Shown here: one piece after another, positions 30,496 through 42,795 of the stretch
Numbering within the stretch: the stretch's first letter is position 1
Layout of the letters: each line of letters opens with the position of its first letter
Origin: Zoroaster sp. YZ-2022
Taxonomy: Eukaryota; Echinodermata; Asteroidea; Forcipulatida; Zoroasteridae
Assembly: GCA_029582265.1 (NCBI GenBank)
Contig: CM055816.1
Span: 81,896,472-81,960,471 of the forward strand
Length of the DNA: 64,000 nucleotides
Reading direction: 5' to 3'
Notes under the pieces: model-generated
Seen by the model: the letters and a program-made list of their open reading frames with translations, nothing else
The model's database searches: none
Told to the model about the DNA's origin: nothing
Program-made: the position numbers and the translations under genes

Positions 30496-32249
30496 TCATG
30501 GGGACAGTGGCAAAGGTACAGCAAGTTCTTCTAACTCATTAGTTGCTGGTGATGATGGAGGTGTATCAACACCATGAATGTATTGGTTGGCCATTTCGCA
30601 TAATGTTTGTGCTACTGTTTCTTCATCTGACATTTGATGAAAATCGACTGTGGGGTCATACAATGAGTCACTTCTTTCGAACATTGGTATTCCACGACTG
30701 ACTTCCCATTGATTACATCTAATGTAATCCCATACTAGCGGATGGCATGACTTTGTAACTTCACCCAATAAATTAAATCTCGTTAATCCTTTATAGTACA
30801 CTGATCGGTTTTCGATGGCAGATTGTTTGTTTGCGGCAAACCTCCACAGAGGTTTGTTACATGTCAGAAAGACAGGAGTGCGTCGCAAATAGGCCTCGCC
30901 TCGATGTTTTATTGGCACCTGCGTATTTTGGCCTTCTAAAATAATTTTAGTGTTTTCAATGATGCACATGTCGATAAAAGGCTCGTTCAAAACAATCAAC
31001 CTCTTATCGACGCACTCCTGCCATGTGAATGCATATCCGCTCAATCATTGTGTTACTTCACCGACATGTTGTGCCAGTGTTTGAAGAGAATTATCGATCT
31101 ACGTCTTCCCTGCGTTCGATGCGCCTTCTAATATGAGTGTATTTAATTTGGGTAATATTTTTTATCAAATATTTTACGCACATCACGCTCAAATTGCACC
31201 AAGTCTATACCCTGGTGTTGGGCCCACAACATGAGAATTGCGCAACTCTCTCTAGGAGAACAGTAATTGATACCATATTCATTTCCAAACCTCGTACTAG
31301 AAAATGTATTATCGGATAATCTTAATTGTTTGTATTCGTCTTCCAATTCTTCCATGGTCTTGTCCAATGAGTTCACCATCACCTGTGTTCTTGCTTTGTC
31401 GAATATGCTTCGATAAGTCGATCTATAGTAAATTCTTTCGAACTTTGCTTTCTTGGGTTCGGATTCATGTTTGAATACAGCGTTGATGAGTTGGTTCGAT
31501 GTTATGCAGTTGTATTTATAGATGAGTGTTCTCAAGAATTCGTTATCGCTCTGAAATAGTTAATAACCGAAACATACATATCTAAAGTTTGTTGAAATAA
31601 ATTGCAATCACAATTTCAATGGCGATGATGTAAATCAAAAATGCAGAAATAAAACATACCATCGTGAGAAGATCGGTGTCCAAGTTTGCATCTGCACTAC
31701 CTCTTTCTTTCACTTTTCTCTCTTGCATCGCTCGAATTTCTTCATTCGTTGCATTATAGTATTTAGTAAATACCGGATGACGATGATCGGGATTCGGTGG
31801 GAGATTGGCATGGACTAATTTACGTCCGGCCATGCGCAGATATACAGCGAGTGCATTCGGTTCTCTCAACGTGGTCGATTTTACCTCCCAGCACTGCACC
31901 TGTAGAGTGTTTTTAAATGTTCTTGCTCTGTATAATTGAGAGAATCCGACGTTTGTGACTAATAGTACATGATAATGAACACCGTTGGATTTGCAGGCGG
32001 GTCTGGATGCATCGCTGGTCGGATCGTGTTCGATTAAAATCCATTGATCATCGCCAAAATGTTGTAGTGACGAATAGACAGCTCGGAAATCCACGTCTGC
32101 ATCGTGATTTAATCGTGATATGATACGACGTAATTGTCTGCGAACAATATTTTAACGATGGAATCTCGCACGACATTAGGTTTCGGTATTAAACGATATT
32201 GCTTTGCAGCCATATTTTTGAGCCAACAATCTACCATTTCTTGTGCCAT
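30496..32249 (-). pseudogene. Endogenous parvovirus NS1-like element, decayed
   Basis: Minus-strand frames show the NS1 design: a HUH endonuclease motif (GVHYHVLLV, about 31990), then an SF3 helicase with a Walker A GASNAGKT (about 31110), a Walker B-like LIVLNEP and a following RRTPVFLTCNKPLW block. The order and motifs fit densovirus-like NS1, which nicks and unwinds viral DNA. Breaks: a frame change near 32150, a frame change near 31145, and stops at 31099-31101 (TAG) and 31045-31047 (TGA). A canonical intron (31551-31659, gtatgt...tttcag) separates the nuclease and helicase parts in phase. The initiating ATG is at 32249. An old integrated copy, not functional as it stands. Confidence 0.75.
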
Positions 32250-32288
32250 TTTGATTTCGTGTCGATACGATTAAATAATTTAAAAATG

Positions 32289-32303
32289 CAGCCTTATATA
32301 CAC
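32289..32303 (-). promoter_or_regulatory. TATA box of the NS1-like element
   Basis: On the minus strand, tatataag lies 44 bases upstream of the NS1-like ATG at 32249. Further upstream are two tgtaattacgc / taattacgctgg repeats (32311-32340) that could be protein-binding sites. The same arrangement is preserved in the second duplicate at about 36800. Confidence 0.5.
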
Positions 32304-32551
32304 GAATTTGTAATTACGCTGGTTATACGCTGTAATTACGCACATAACAGAACGCGCTACTGTGCACAGTACAGTGACTCGAAATTTCAATGGCGCGTTA
32401 ATACGGGAGTGAGTGGTGCGACGTGTATGAAAGTGTCATTGCTCAACGCACGTTTTGGTCTGCCAGCTCGATGTTTGACTTTAGGGATATAAGTACTAAC
32501 ACAAAATTCTCACAAATGGTAACAATTTTCAGATATATGTATCTTTAATAA

Positions 32552-32775
32552 TCAGAGATTATGGTTCCGAGTGTACAACTTGTAAATGATATTCCTACGT
32601 TGCACACAATCACTTTTAAAATAGGGAACGTAGTTCTCCATGAGTTTGTGCATGGTTGTCTCTGCTTCACCGTTGGCGGCGCCATAAATGAGACGTTTCA
32701 ACTCAATATGAAACTCTGATTGACCCCAGCTAGGGTAACACCTAACAATACGCGCACCTAATATCGAGTGTCACA
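32552..32775 (-). pseudogene. Possible second viral gene, C-terminal fragment
   Basis: A minus-strand frame of about 70 codons without an obvious start ends at a TGA (32552-32554), followed by attaaag, a weak polyadenylation signal. It contains WGQSEFHIELKRLIYGAANG and YVPYFKSDCVQRRNIIYKLY, which look like real protein. It lies upstream of, and in the same direction as, the NS1-like gene. The same frame is kept in the duplicate at about 37060-37285. Family unknown; origin from the same virus is inference. Confidence 0.45.
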
Positions 32776-33877
32776 CTACTATGCAATACTTCAAGAATGC
32801 TGTTGCGGTTAATGTTACTCAAGCTATCTGCACACTGTACCAGGGTTGCCATTTGGCCTTTTTCACGTTCATCCGGGAAGACTATATATTATTCCCTTTA
32901 ATTCATTCACGAAGGCCTACACATCTGGTCATTATGCCTAGTTATTTAATTCAAAGTTAGGCCTAATTAATAACTTATTCGTAGGGGAAAACGTTAATTA
33001 ATAACTAATTCGTCGGGAAAAACGAAATTTGGTAGGGAAAAATTGATACTAAGTATGTAGGGATAATGTAGGGGAAATGCGCATGCGTGGTGGGGGAAAA
33101 CGGCAAATCAAGAGTGGCAGCCCTGGTGATTATGTACCACACATATAATCTAGAATGGTTACTAATCAGCTGTTCGTGGTTTGTTGACATGGTTGATGGA
33201 TTTTAACTCAATTAAGACAATTATATATTTAGGATAGTAAATGTACATACATCATATCATCTAAAAGGATAAGTTTGTTTTTAATAATAATATTATTCAT
33301 CATGCACCCACAAGTATTACTGCAAGAAATTTCCATGGGAGTTAACTTGGGAACATTGTATTTGACATGCCTGGGATTTGTTATCTTAAACATGAAATAT
33401 TAACCCACTGGTTACTGTCATAGAAATAGTATAGTTTGTACAATCACGATGATATAATAGTAATAGTAAGTGAAAGAGAATACAAAGTTGGTAGTTCCCA
33501 ATTAAATTTAAGGTTTACAACTGTGTAACCCCTGAACCTTTGAAGTTGAAATCTAGCTTAAAATAAAATAGTGGGATATGGGATTTAGTATTTGAATGTT
33601 TTTAAGGAATGGTGTGTGGTTGGTTAAAACAGCTGATATTTAAGCACATTTAAAAAAAAAATGTTACAATATTATCTTTCACGTTCTATAAATAAATTGT
33701 GTAATAATACATTTGTTATTTCACACATAATTAATTATAAATGTATTTCAATTTTTTAAGGTAATAGCTACATCTACAAGAATGGCACAAGCAAGCCCAA
33801 AGATCTAGCGATCAGGACTCCGCCACTGAGCTACTTAAGCCCCTCCTGCACCACCAGCATTCCGCATTCTCCTAGAA

Positions 33878-34548
33878 CAGGGGTGGGCAACCTTTTTGAA
33901 TGAATGGGCCACATATAAGGAGTGAAAAATTGACTGGGCCGCAGTCACCCCTCTTAAGAACACCAGTAACTGCGCAGTGTCGGATGCATCAGTGCTCTCG
34001 TCGAGGGCAATTGAATAATTACAGAATGACTGTGCGCAGGTGGTGAGCTGCGACCTGCTTTCTGTAGACATTTCCGTGATTCTTGATGTCACCGTTTTTC
34101 TGGACAAACTTATTTCTTTGAACTTATGTTCTTGCTTAGGGCAAACCGATTTGGCGCATTCAAGAACACACTCCTTAACAAACTCTCCATCTTGAAAGGG
34201 TTTGCAGCGCTTTGCAATTAGGTGAGCTACTCTATAACTTGCAGAAACAGCAGCAGCGTTTGAAGCTGAAGCGAAGAAACCAAGTGTTTTCTGTTGCCCC
34301 AGTTTTTTCTTGAGTTCTGTAATTTTCATGTTCCTAATTTCAGGAGCCATATCTTTGTAGGTATCCTTATGATGCGTGTCATAGTGGCGCTTCACATTGT
34401 ACTCTTTGAATACCGATAGAATGGTGCCGCACAAGAGGCAGTGTGGTTTTCCATTATGTTCAACAAAGAAATAATCTGTAGTCCAAGACTCGTTAAAACC
34501 GCGATTTTCACTCTCCACCTTGCGACGTTTGGATTGAGATGTTGCCAT
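33878..34548 (-). pseudogene. hAT transposase N-terminal fragment
   Basis: From an ATG at 34548, the frame shows a BED-type/C2H2 finger (CLLCGTILSVFKEYNVKRHYDTHH, given here only as landmarks C..C and H....H) and then the start of the catalytic region (SIALDESTDASDTAQLLVFL). This layout is typical of the GTF2IRD2/SCAND3-like hAT group. After LRGV the frame runs straight into the element's left end, so most of the catalytic and dimerisation domain is deleted. The copy is non-autonomous. Confidence 0.85.
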
Positions 34549-35108
34549 TTCAAAAACAACAATGTGTGCTTACTCAAATTGTAATGATTAGTGTTCAATA
34601 TTAACACCTCCGTAACAAAGCCAGATTTTATAGCAGCTGCTATAGTACTAATTACTATCACCACTATGCGTATTGCAAAATAAGGTGAATTCCACCGCTC
34701 CACTATGCGGATTGCACAATAAGGGGAATTCCACCGCTCGTTCCATGCTAACACTGACAGACGTAAAGCTGAAGGGTTACTGTACTAACGTAGTAACAGC
34801 GTTGAATGATCGATCCTTATAAGGCAGGTTAAGGTCAAACCAAAATCAAAGTAAATAAAAGGGTTTTACGTCATCAAAGGTCACACCAATTTGCAAAACG
34901 TTTGTGAATAGCTGATCACAAGTGAATGGTGATGATACGCACGTTGAGGAACATCATTAGTGCCGATAAATGCTAAGCAGCTAGCTCGTTTTTTGTGATG
35001 ATGTAAAATAGATTGATTTTTTTTCTTTTTCTTGAGACATCTCGCGGGCCGCAAAAAAATCACTGGCGGGCCGCATGTGGCCCGCGGGCCGTAGGTTGCC
35101 CACCCCTG
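33878..35108 (-). mobile_element. 1231-bp hAT transposon, internally deleted
   Basis: The ends are CAGGGGTGGGCAACC and its exact inverse, flanked by the 8-bp target duplication tcctagaa (33870-33877 and 35109-35116). The second duplicate has the uninterrupted site (cctagaagatg, near 38380). Both features are diagnostic of hAT. Subterminal gggccgc repeats and a 41-bp tandem repeat (ccaccgctc...gaattccaccgctc, about 34660-34740) lie inside. Confidence 0.95.
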
Positions 35109-35417
35109 TCCTAGAAGATGATCAAAGCATACATATCGAAATGTTGAGTTAACCAAAGGTTCTTCTCAGAACCCTTACTACTCAAAAGAGATTATTATAT
35201 ACAGTCATCGCAAATCTTACTATATCTAAAGATGATGCTTCATATCTACATACTTACAGAAATACATTTTGGCATTATACAATCCAAAATCCCTGCTAAG
35301 CCATGAAATATGTTGTTAATGTTAGATGTATAAATATATTTTTGTACCATTTATAAATAGAGAATTCGCTGTTGCAAACTGCTTACCAACCTAAAAGAAC
35401 CGTAGTATATAAATGCA

Positions 35418-35520
35418 AAATAGTAGTTATTGGCCTTACATCTCAAACCTAGCGAGTTCTTTCTCTGAGAAAGAACTTGCTAGGTTCAAAACATAACTGA
35501 GGCCAATAACTACTATTTTA
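35418..35520. repeat. Fold-back hairpin, copy 1
   Basis: aaaatagtagttattggcc ... cctagcgagttctttctc is followed by its near-exact inverse, giving arms of about 50 bp. The same hairpin is in duplicate 2 at about 38686-38790. Probably an old MITE, or a hairpin-forming RNA. Confidence 0.75.
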
Positions 35521-36196
35521 CATTCATACTATTTTATTAATTCTTTTCTAGAAGAATGTTAAAAAGGAAATATCAATTTTATATTATTCCAGGATGAAAT
35601 AAGTTTGATAAAATAATGAAATAAAATCTAGTTGCAATCCATATAAACCCACGGGAACACTGTGTTTTATTCATATAAATGTTACTTTTTAATCAGATTT
35701 TTGGTTTCATAAGTGTAATATTTTAGGGGTTCAAAGTTACTGACACGAGATACAAAGATGGCTGCCATTATTTAAGAACATGTTTATTAGTAAACACATG
35801 ACTAACCAAAACCCAACAACAGAGGGCTCACTTCAAGTATTACAGTCTGTTCTTACCAAGTTACCTGTATACTACATTCCTCCCCTTAAAATACCGTCAC
35901 CCTGTGAGTTTATGTAATAACATAAAAAAAATATATATAACCAGGTATATTATCGACATGAAAATCGTATTGTCACAGGAGCACTTTCTATGGTTAGTCG
36001 TTAACAATCATGAAAAATTACTGTTTTATGTTGTAACACAGAAAAATTAAATATGTTAAATTTTTCTTTTGTGCAAAACTTAATAAAAACCCATGAATTA
36101 CAAAACAAAATGATGCCGTTTTATCATGGACTGATTTCTTAAATGTTAACTTTACTTACAAATTAAGTTTAACCGGTGCCTTACGTACTCTCACAG

Positions 36197-36363
36197 GTAT
36201 GATGCACCAAAATGGCCGAAACGGAAGTGGTGAACAACAACAGACAGATTCCGAGACAGACTTTGATAAACATCAGGTTCAGTCAAATTCTGATTCACAG
36301 GGCAAAGGTGAATCAACAAGTGCCACTGTAGGCCTACCTGTACCGAGCTCAGAATTAGCACAG
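36197..36363 (+). CDS. Candidate host exon, duplicate 1
   Basis: A 167-base open stretch between ctctcacag and a weak donor (cag|gtttat). It encodes a polar, Gln/Ser-rich sequence (MMHQNGRNGSGEQQQTDSET, then GLPVPSSELAQ) after two leading bases. The copy at 39465-39634 is the same apart from a three-base insertion (STSAT becomes STPSAT) that keeps the frame. Family unknown. The conserved frame suggests coding, but recent duplication alone would explain most of the identity. Confidence 0.4.
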
Positions 36364-38685
36364 GTTTATGATTTAAAAAATATATATATACAGGATGTTA
36401 CTATGCATTATGGGTAATATTATCATGCCCTGATGTATTCTGACATTATCTTTGGTCTATTGAAGAGAGTAAAGTATCAAAATAAAGGTTATGACTTACT
36501 GAGTGTGAATACTGAGTTGGGACCATCATGGGATTACCCACAATTCATTATGGCCATCAATTATTTTTTTTAAATGTTTTTGGAAAAATAGATTAGCAAT
36601 ATAATTGAAAGTTAGTAGTATTAATAAGTCCGATACGACGTAATTGTCTGCGAACAATATTTTAACGATGGAATCTCGCACGACATTAGGTTTCGGTATT
36701 AAACGATATTGCTTTGCAGCCATATTTTTGAGCGAACAATCTACCATTTGTTGTGCCATTTTGATTTCGTGTCGATACGATTAAATAATTTAAAAATGCA
36801 GCCTTATATACACGAATTTGTAATTACGCTGGTTATACGCTGTAATTACGCACATAACAGAACGCGCTACTGTGCAAAGTACAGTGACTCGAAATTTCAA
36901 TGGCGCGTTAATACGGGAGTGAGTGGTGCGACGTGTATGAAAGTGTCATTGCTCAACGCACGTTTTGGTCTGCCAGCTCGATGTTTGACTTTAGGGATAT
37001 AAGTACTAACACAAAATTCTCACAAATGGTAACAATTTTCAGATATATGTATCTTTAATAATCAGAGATTATGGTTCCGAGTGTACAACTTGTAAATGAT
37101 ATTCCTACGTTGCACACAATCACTTTTAAAATAGGGAACGTAGTTTTCCATGAGTTTGTGCATGGTTGTCTCTGCTTCACCGTTGGCGGCGCCATAAATG
37201 AGACGTTTCAACTCAATATGAAACTCTGATTGACCCCAGCTAGGGTAACACCTAACAATACGCGCACCTAATATCTAGTGTCACACTACTATGCAATACT
37301 TCAAGAATGCTGTTTCGGTTAATGTTACTCAAGCTATCTGCACACTGTACCAGGGTTGCCATTTGGCCTTTTTCACGTTCATCCGGGAAGACTATAATAT
37401 TCCCTTTAATTCATTCACGAAGGCCTACACATCTGGTCATTATGCCTAGTTATTTAATTCAAAGTTAGGCCTAATTAATAACTTATTCGTAGGGGAAAAC
37501 GTTAATTAATAACTAATTCGTCGGGAAAAACGAAATTTGGTAGGGAAAAATTGATACTAAGTATGTAGGGATAATGTAGGGGAAATGCGCATGCGTGGTG
37601 GGGGAAAACGGCAAATCAAGAGTGGCAGCCCTGGTGATTATGTACCACACATATAATCTAGAATGGTTACTAATCAGCTGTTCGTGGTTTGTTGACATGG
37701 TTGATGGATTTTAACTCAATTAAGACAATTATATATTTAGGATAGTAAATGTACATACATCATAATCCATCTAAAAGGATAAGTTTGTTTTTAATAATAA
37801 TATTATTCATCATGCACCCACAAGTATTACTGCAAGAAATTTCCATGGGAGTTAACTTGGGAACATTGTATTTGACATGCCTGGGATTTGTTATCTTAAA
37901 CATGAAATATTAACCCACTGGTTACTGTCATAGAAATAGTATAGTTTGTACAATCACGATGATATAATAGTAATAGTAAGTGAAAGAGAATACAAAGTTG
38001 GTAGTTCCCAATTAAATTTAAGGTTTACAACTGTGTAACCCCTGAACCTTTGAAGTTGAAATCTAGCTTAAAATAAAATAGTGGGATATGGGATTTAGTA
38101 TTTGAATGTTTTTAAGGAATGGTGTGTGGTTGGTTAAAACAGCTGATATTTAAGCACATTTAAAAAAAAAATTGTTACAATATTATCTTTCACGTTCTAT
38201 AAATAAATTGTGTAATAATACATTTGTTATTTCACACATAATTAATTATAAATGTATTTCAATTTTTTAAGGTAATAGCTACATCTACAAGAATGGCACA
38301 AGCAAGCCCAAAGATCTAGCGATCAGGACTCCGCCACTGAGCTACTTAAGCCCCTCCTGCACCAGCATTCCGCATTCTCCTAGAAGATGATCAAAGCATA
38401 CAGATCGAAATGTTGAGTTAACCAAAGGTTCTTCTCAGAACCCTTACTACTCAAAAGAGATTATTATATAAGTCATCGCAAATCTTACTATATCTAAAGA
38501 TGATGCTTCATATCTACATACTTACAGAAATACATTTTGGCATTATACAATCCAAAATCCCTGCTAAGCCATGTAATATGTTGTTAATGTTAGATGTATA
38601 AATATATTTTTGTACTATTTTATAAATAGAGAATTCGCTGTTGCAAACTGCTTACCAACCTAAAGGAACCGTAGTATATAAATGC

Positions 38686-38790
38686 AAAATAGTAGTTATT
38701 GGCCTTACATCTCAAACCTAGCGAGTTCTTTCTCTGAGAAAGAACTTGCTAGGTTCAAAACATAACTGAGGCCAATAACTACTATTTTAC
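38686..38790. repeat. Fold-back hairpin, copy 2
   Basis: Duplicate of the 35418-35520 hairpin, with the same arms and centre. Confidence 0.75.
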
Positions 38791-39464
38791 ATTCATACTA
38801 TTTTATTAATTCTTTTCTAGAAGAATGTTAAAAAGGAAATATCAATTTTATATTATTCCAGGATGAAATAAGTTTGATAAAATAATGAAATAAAATCTAG
38901 TTGCAATCCATATAAACCCACGGGAACACTGTGTTTTATTCATATAAATGTTACTTTTTAATCAGATTTTTGGTTTCATAAGTGTAATATTTTAGGGGTT
39001 CAAAGTAACTGACACGAGATACAAAGATGGCTGCCATTATTTAAGAACATGTTTATTAGTAAACACATGACTAACCAAAACCCAACAACAGAGGGCTCAC
39101 TTCAAGTATTACAGTCTGTTCTTACCAAGTTACCTGTATACTACATTCCTCCCCTTAAAATACCGTCACCCTGTGAGTGTATGTAATAACATAAAAAAAT
39201 ATATATAACCAGGTATATTATCGACATGAAAATCGTATTGTCACAGGAGCACTTTCTATGGTTAGTCGTTAACAATCATGAAAAATTACTGTTTTATGTT
39301 GTAACACAGAAAAATTTAATATATTAAATGTTTCTTTTGTGCAAAACTTAATAAAAACCCGTGAATTACAAAACAAAATGATGCCGTTTTATCATGGACT
39401 GATTTCTTAAATGTTAACTTTACTTACAAATTAAGTTTAACCGGTGCCTTACGTACTCTCACAG

Positions 39465-39634
39465 GTATGATGCACCAAAATGGCCGAAACGGAAGTGGTG
39501 AACAACAACAGACAGATTCCGAGACAGACTTTGATAAACATCAGGTTCAGTCAAATTCTGATTCACAGGGCAAAGGTGAATCAACACCAAGTGCCACTGT
39601 AGGCCTACCTGTACCGAGCTCAGAATTAGCACAG
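39465..39634 (+). CDS. Candidate host exon, duplicate 2
   Basis: Duplicate of the 36197-36363 exon with one extra codon. The splice-like borders and the open frame are kept. If this is a real gene, it now has two tandem copies of one exon. Confidence 0.4.
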
Positions 39635-39899
39635 GTTTATGATTTAAAAAATATATATATACAGGATGTTACTATGCATTATGGGTAATATTATCATGCC
39701 CTGATGTATTCTGACATTATCTTTGGTCTATTGAAGAGAGTAAAGTATCAAAATAAAGGTTATGACTTACTGAGTGTGAATACTGAGTTGGGACCATCAT
39801 GGGATTACCCACAATTCATTATGGCCATCAATTATTTTTTTTAAATGTTTTTGGAAAAATAGATTAGCAATATAATTGAAAGTTAGTAGTATTAATAAG

Positions 39900-41821
39900 T
39901 GAGCACAGACATGAATAAAATCTCTTTTAGGATATGAAGTTCTGAAAAGAACTGTTGGTTTTGAGGTTCTGCAGAGAATGATTGCTTGTAGAAGCTTCAA
40001 TCAGTTGCCTCAACTGCCAGGCTGTAAACAGAGCATAATGAAAAGTATGTATACAAAATAGGACAAAAGCCCCTTGTGTGAACTGAACACGCGCGCCCTA
40101 TTAAACCCGTGTACAAAATTACGTACACACGTACACACACACACAGGCGCTGCGCGCCACTCCACACAAAACTTTTTGACCAAAGAATCGTCAACGTCAA
40201 CTACTGAAAACTGGCATATTAAATCAACCTAATGAGGACTAAATCCTACCTCCCATTCCCCCAAACATGTCACAAATGATGCTTTGTATTTCCCAGGAGC
40301 ATGATTCTTAGCATTGTCTATGTTTTTCGACAGAAATATAACATTAAATTTACATGAAATTTACTCATCTTCGTTTGGTTTATCACAAACGCAAGAGACG
40401 GCATTCGAAGAGCAGATTGGTACCTAGACTCACAGTACATGTGTTATACATTGTTCTGTAAATGGTATGTGCCCTGTAATATCCCAACATAACCGTAGAT
40501 CTGATTGGGTATAAGTTTGTTAATTAAAAATGGTCGTTGGAAAATATTGTCCAATAGACACAGCTGTTGTATCACTGTGAAGGGAATTTCATGGGCTTAA
40601 ATAATGACGTCACCCCAAAGAACAAACATACTTCTTGTTTTGGTTACCAGACGTTGAACAAGGCCATGAGATAAAAAAAATAGTTTCTGTTTGCGTTTCG
40701 TGCTTTATTGAATAGGCTTTTCTGCCAAGTCGTGGTATGAATCAAGTTTTGTAAATTATATTGGGGTAATCATTTTCATGGTAATAATGTAAAACATTAA
40801 TATCATTAGAAAGGCCTTGAATTTTTATTTCATATTCTGATCACCCCGAGTTTACAGGCTTGTCCATTTCAGTGCTATGACAGATTTTAAGGAGCAACTG
40901 CTTTTAAAATGTAATGCTTAGACGTGCTTTGTGTGTGACGTGCACAGTGATGATGCGCAAGTGTCCATAACTTTTCATTATGCTGCTGAGATTCAGTTGT
41001 GTACAGGTGCAGTGCAAAGACAGGAAACGAAAGAGAAGACCCAGTCGTCGTAAGACCCTAAGGATTAGGACTGAATTGGGATGAGGAGAAAACCGTGGGT
41101 ATAGATGACCCATTGGTTTGCCTAACTGTGTTTGTGTTGAGGTGGGGATCGTGGGTATAGAAGACCCAGTGGTCTGACTGCATGAAAGAAGTGCATGGTC
41201 ACAAACATCAGTCTTGAAAATATCCTGTCGTGAATGGACAGTAATTCCTTGAGACTTTGATCTCTGTGCAAATAGAATAGATAATAATAGAAATACAATG
41301 GAAATATGGTTAGATGACCACAAAATTAAAATTGCAACACACTATTATCATGTGGAATGCTAAATACATTATCACATCAGGTAACCTACCATCTACAAAA
41401 AAATATGAAAATCACAAACAATGTGATTTTTTAATTTTTATTATTATTGTTTTTTTAACAGATATAAAACAAAGAACAATTTCAGTTTGTACTTACCAAT
41501 TAGAAATACAATAGAAAAGTAGCTGGATATATGTACACAACATATTTGTGTTTATTTTTTTAATTTTATTTTTTGTTATTTTTATTTTGTTATTTTTTTT
41601 TTCAACAGATATAAAACAAATAACAATTTCGGATTGTACTTACCAATTAGAAATATGGTTGAATAAATTTACACATCTTTTATTTCTTTATTTCTTTTAT
41701 TAAAAAAAAACAATGTCAGTTTGTACTTACCAATTATATTCCCTACCAATTTCCTACCAGTGTATTACTACTTCTGAATGGACTTACTATGTCTGAGGTA
41801 TACAAATTATAGATTTCAGTT
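39900..41821. other. Unannotated stretch with local tandem repeats
   Basis: No convincing gene. It includes a CA-rich tract (about 40125-40145) and three diverged copies of agatataaaacaa...tttgtacttaccaattag (about 41459, 41605 and 41700) next to the piggyBac remnant. A 139-codon minus frame (40904-41323) begins with a hydrophobic stretch but shows no family features. Confidence 0.4.
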
Positions 41822-42795
41822 TCAGTCATCGTCCTCGTGGTGTCTCGAAGAATGATAGGCCTGGAAGCATTCCCCAGGATGAAGATGGGGCTTGTCAGCA
41901 CATCCGCCACAGATGTAGACTGTCCCCCTGCGTTGATTTGGGGTGCTACATACCATACAATTCCTGCCATAAGCCTCTGTTTTGCAGACCAGGTGCTTGT
42001 TTCCTTGAAGACGCTCTATTGGGTTTCCTTGAAGACGCTCTATTGGGTTTCTTGCCTGGGTCGTCCTGTTCGTCGTTCTTGGAACTCTTCCGGTGGGGCG
42101 ATCATTGCTGCTTCTTCTGCCAATAAAGTGATGAGAGACTTCTTGAATTTGTGAAGGCTGACCTTCTTGTCAGGATCCGGTCTTGTGAGCGAGTATAGGA
42201 TGTATGCATTGGACTGGCAGACCTCTAACAACCAGAAGAATACTCTTTTCCACCATTTCTTTGTCTTCCTGCTGAACTGGCTGTAGTACGAGACAGTCTG
42301 ATCGACTCTGTCGCAACCGTTCATCGAGTGGTTGTAGTCATGGATGACAGCTGGCATCGGTACACGCTCCCCAAATTTCCTGGTGATTTCGATGATCTCA
42401 GTAGATGACTTGGTAGAAACTAAAAGGCAGGGTTTACGGGCTTTCTTGTCCCTCCATGCTGTACATAGTGTGGTGCCATCTTCACTTCGATAGAATTTTG
42501 CCTTTCGATGTTTTAGTGTGATCTTCTTTATTTCAAGGGGGAGATTCCTTCTGTTGACGTTGAGTGTTCCTGTGTAATACATCTTACTGGATGTCAAGTA
42601 GGTGATGAGTTTGTCTGTTGTGTAGTAGCGGTCCGCAAATATGTGATGCCCTTTTCCTAGTGGCCGAAGGAGATACTCAAACACCTTCTCAGCTTGTCCA
42701 CTTGAAGTATCCATGTCAGGGTTATACGATGTCTCCTTCCCGGCATGATTTTTCATTATTTTCATGGACTTCTCGATGTGGAATGAGCCAAACAT
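41822..42795 (-). pseudogene. piggyBac transposase remnant (element 2)
   Basis: The catalytic C-terminal two thirds are present: GHHIFADRYYTTDKLITYL, then MYYTGTLNVNRRNLP, TAWRDKKARKPCLLVST, NGCDRVDQTVSYYSQF and KKWWKRVFFWLLEVCQSNAY. A RING-like cysteine-rich finger (CMVCSTPNQRR, then CGGCADKPHLHPGECF) ends it at a TGA at 41822. Between domain and finger there is a frame change around 42050 and a 24-bp tandem duplication (aacccaatagagcgtcttca). Sequence above about 42.8 kb leaves the family, so the N-terminus is gone. This is a different piggyBac lineage from element 1, judged by poor similarity. Confidence 0.88.

Larger units (their letters stand above)
32122..36630. repeat. Tandem duplication, copy 1 (with hAT insertion)
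   Basis: From gatacgacgtaattgtctgc to gttagtagtattaataagt, this segment is repeated at 36632-39899. Identity is very high by eye; differences are single bases and small indels, apart from a 1239-bp difference (hAT plus its target duplication). The left border lies inside the NS1-like element, so the duplication happened after that element had integrated. Confidence 0.9.
36632..39899. repeat. Tandem duplication, copy 2
   Basis: 3268 bp, beginning gatacgacgtaattgtctgc and ending gttagtagtattaataagt. It includes the first 43 or so codons of the NS1-like gene (minus, ATG at 36759), its TATA box, the second viral-like frame and the hairpin. It lacks the hAT element. The sequence to its right (gagcacagacatg) is unique. 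Confidence 0.9.

Noticed and set aside
33780..33845. tRNA gene or SINE on the minus strand (gtagctcagtgg box A match)
   Set aside because: No B box or cloverleaf follows; at most a SINE fragment. The opposite strand can also be read as a terminal exon (SYIYKNGTSKPKDLAIRTPP), equally unproved.
40904..41323. 139-codon minus frame with a signal-peptide-like start
   Set aside because: No family features, no splice or promoter support.
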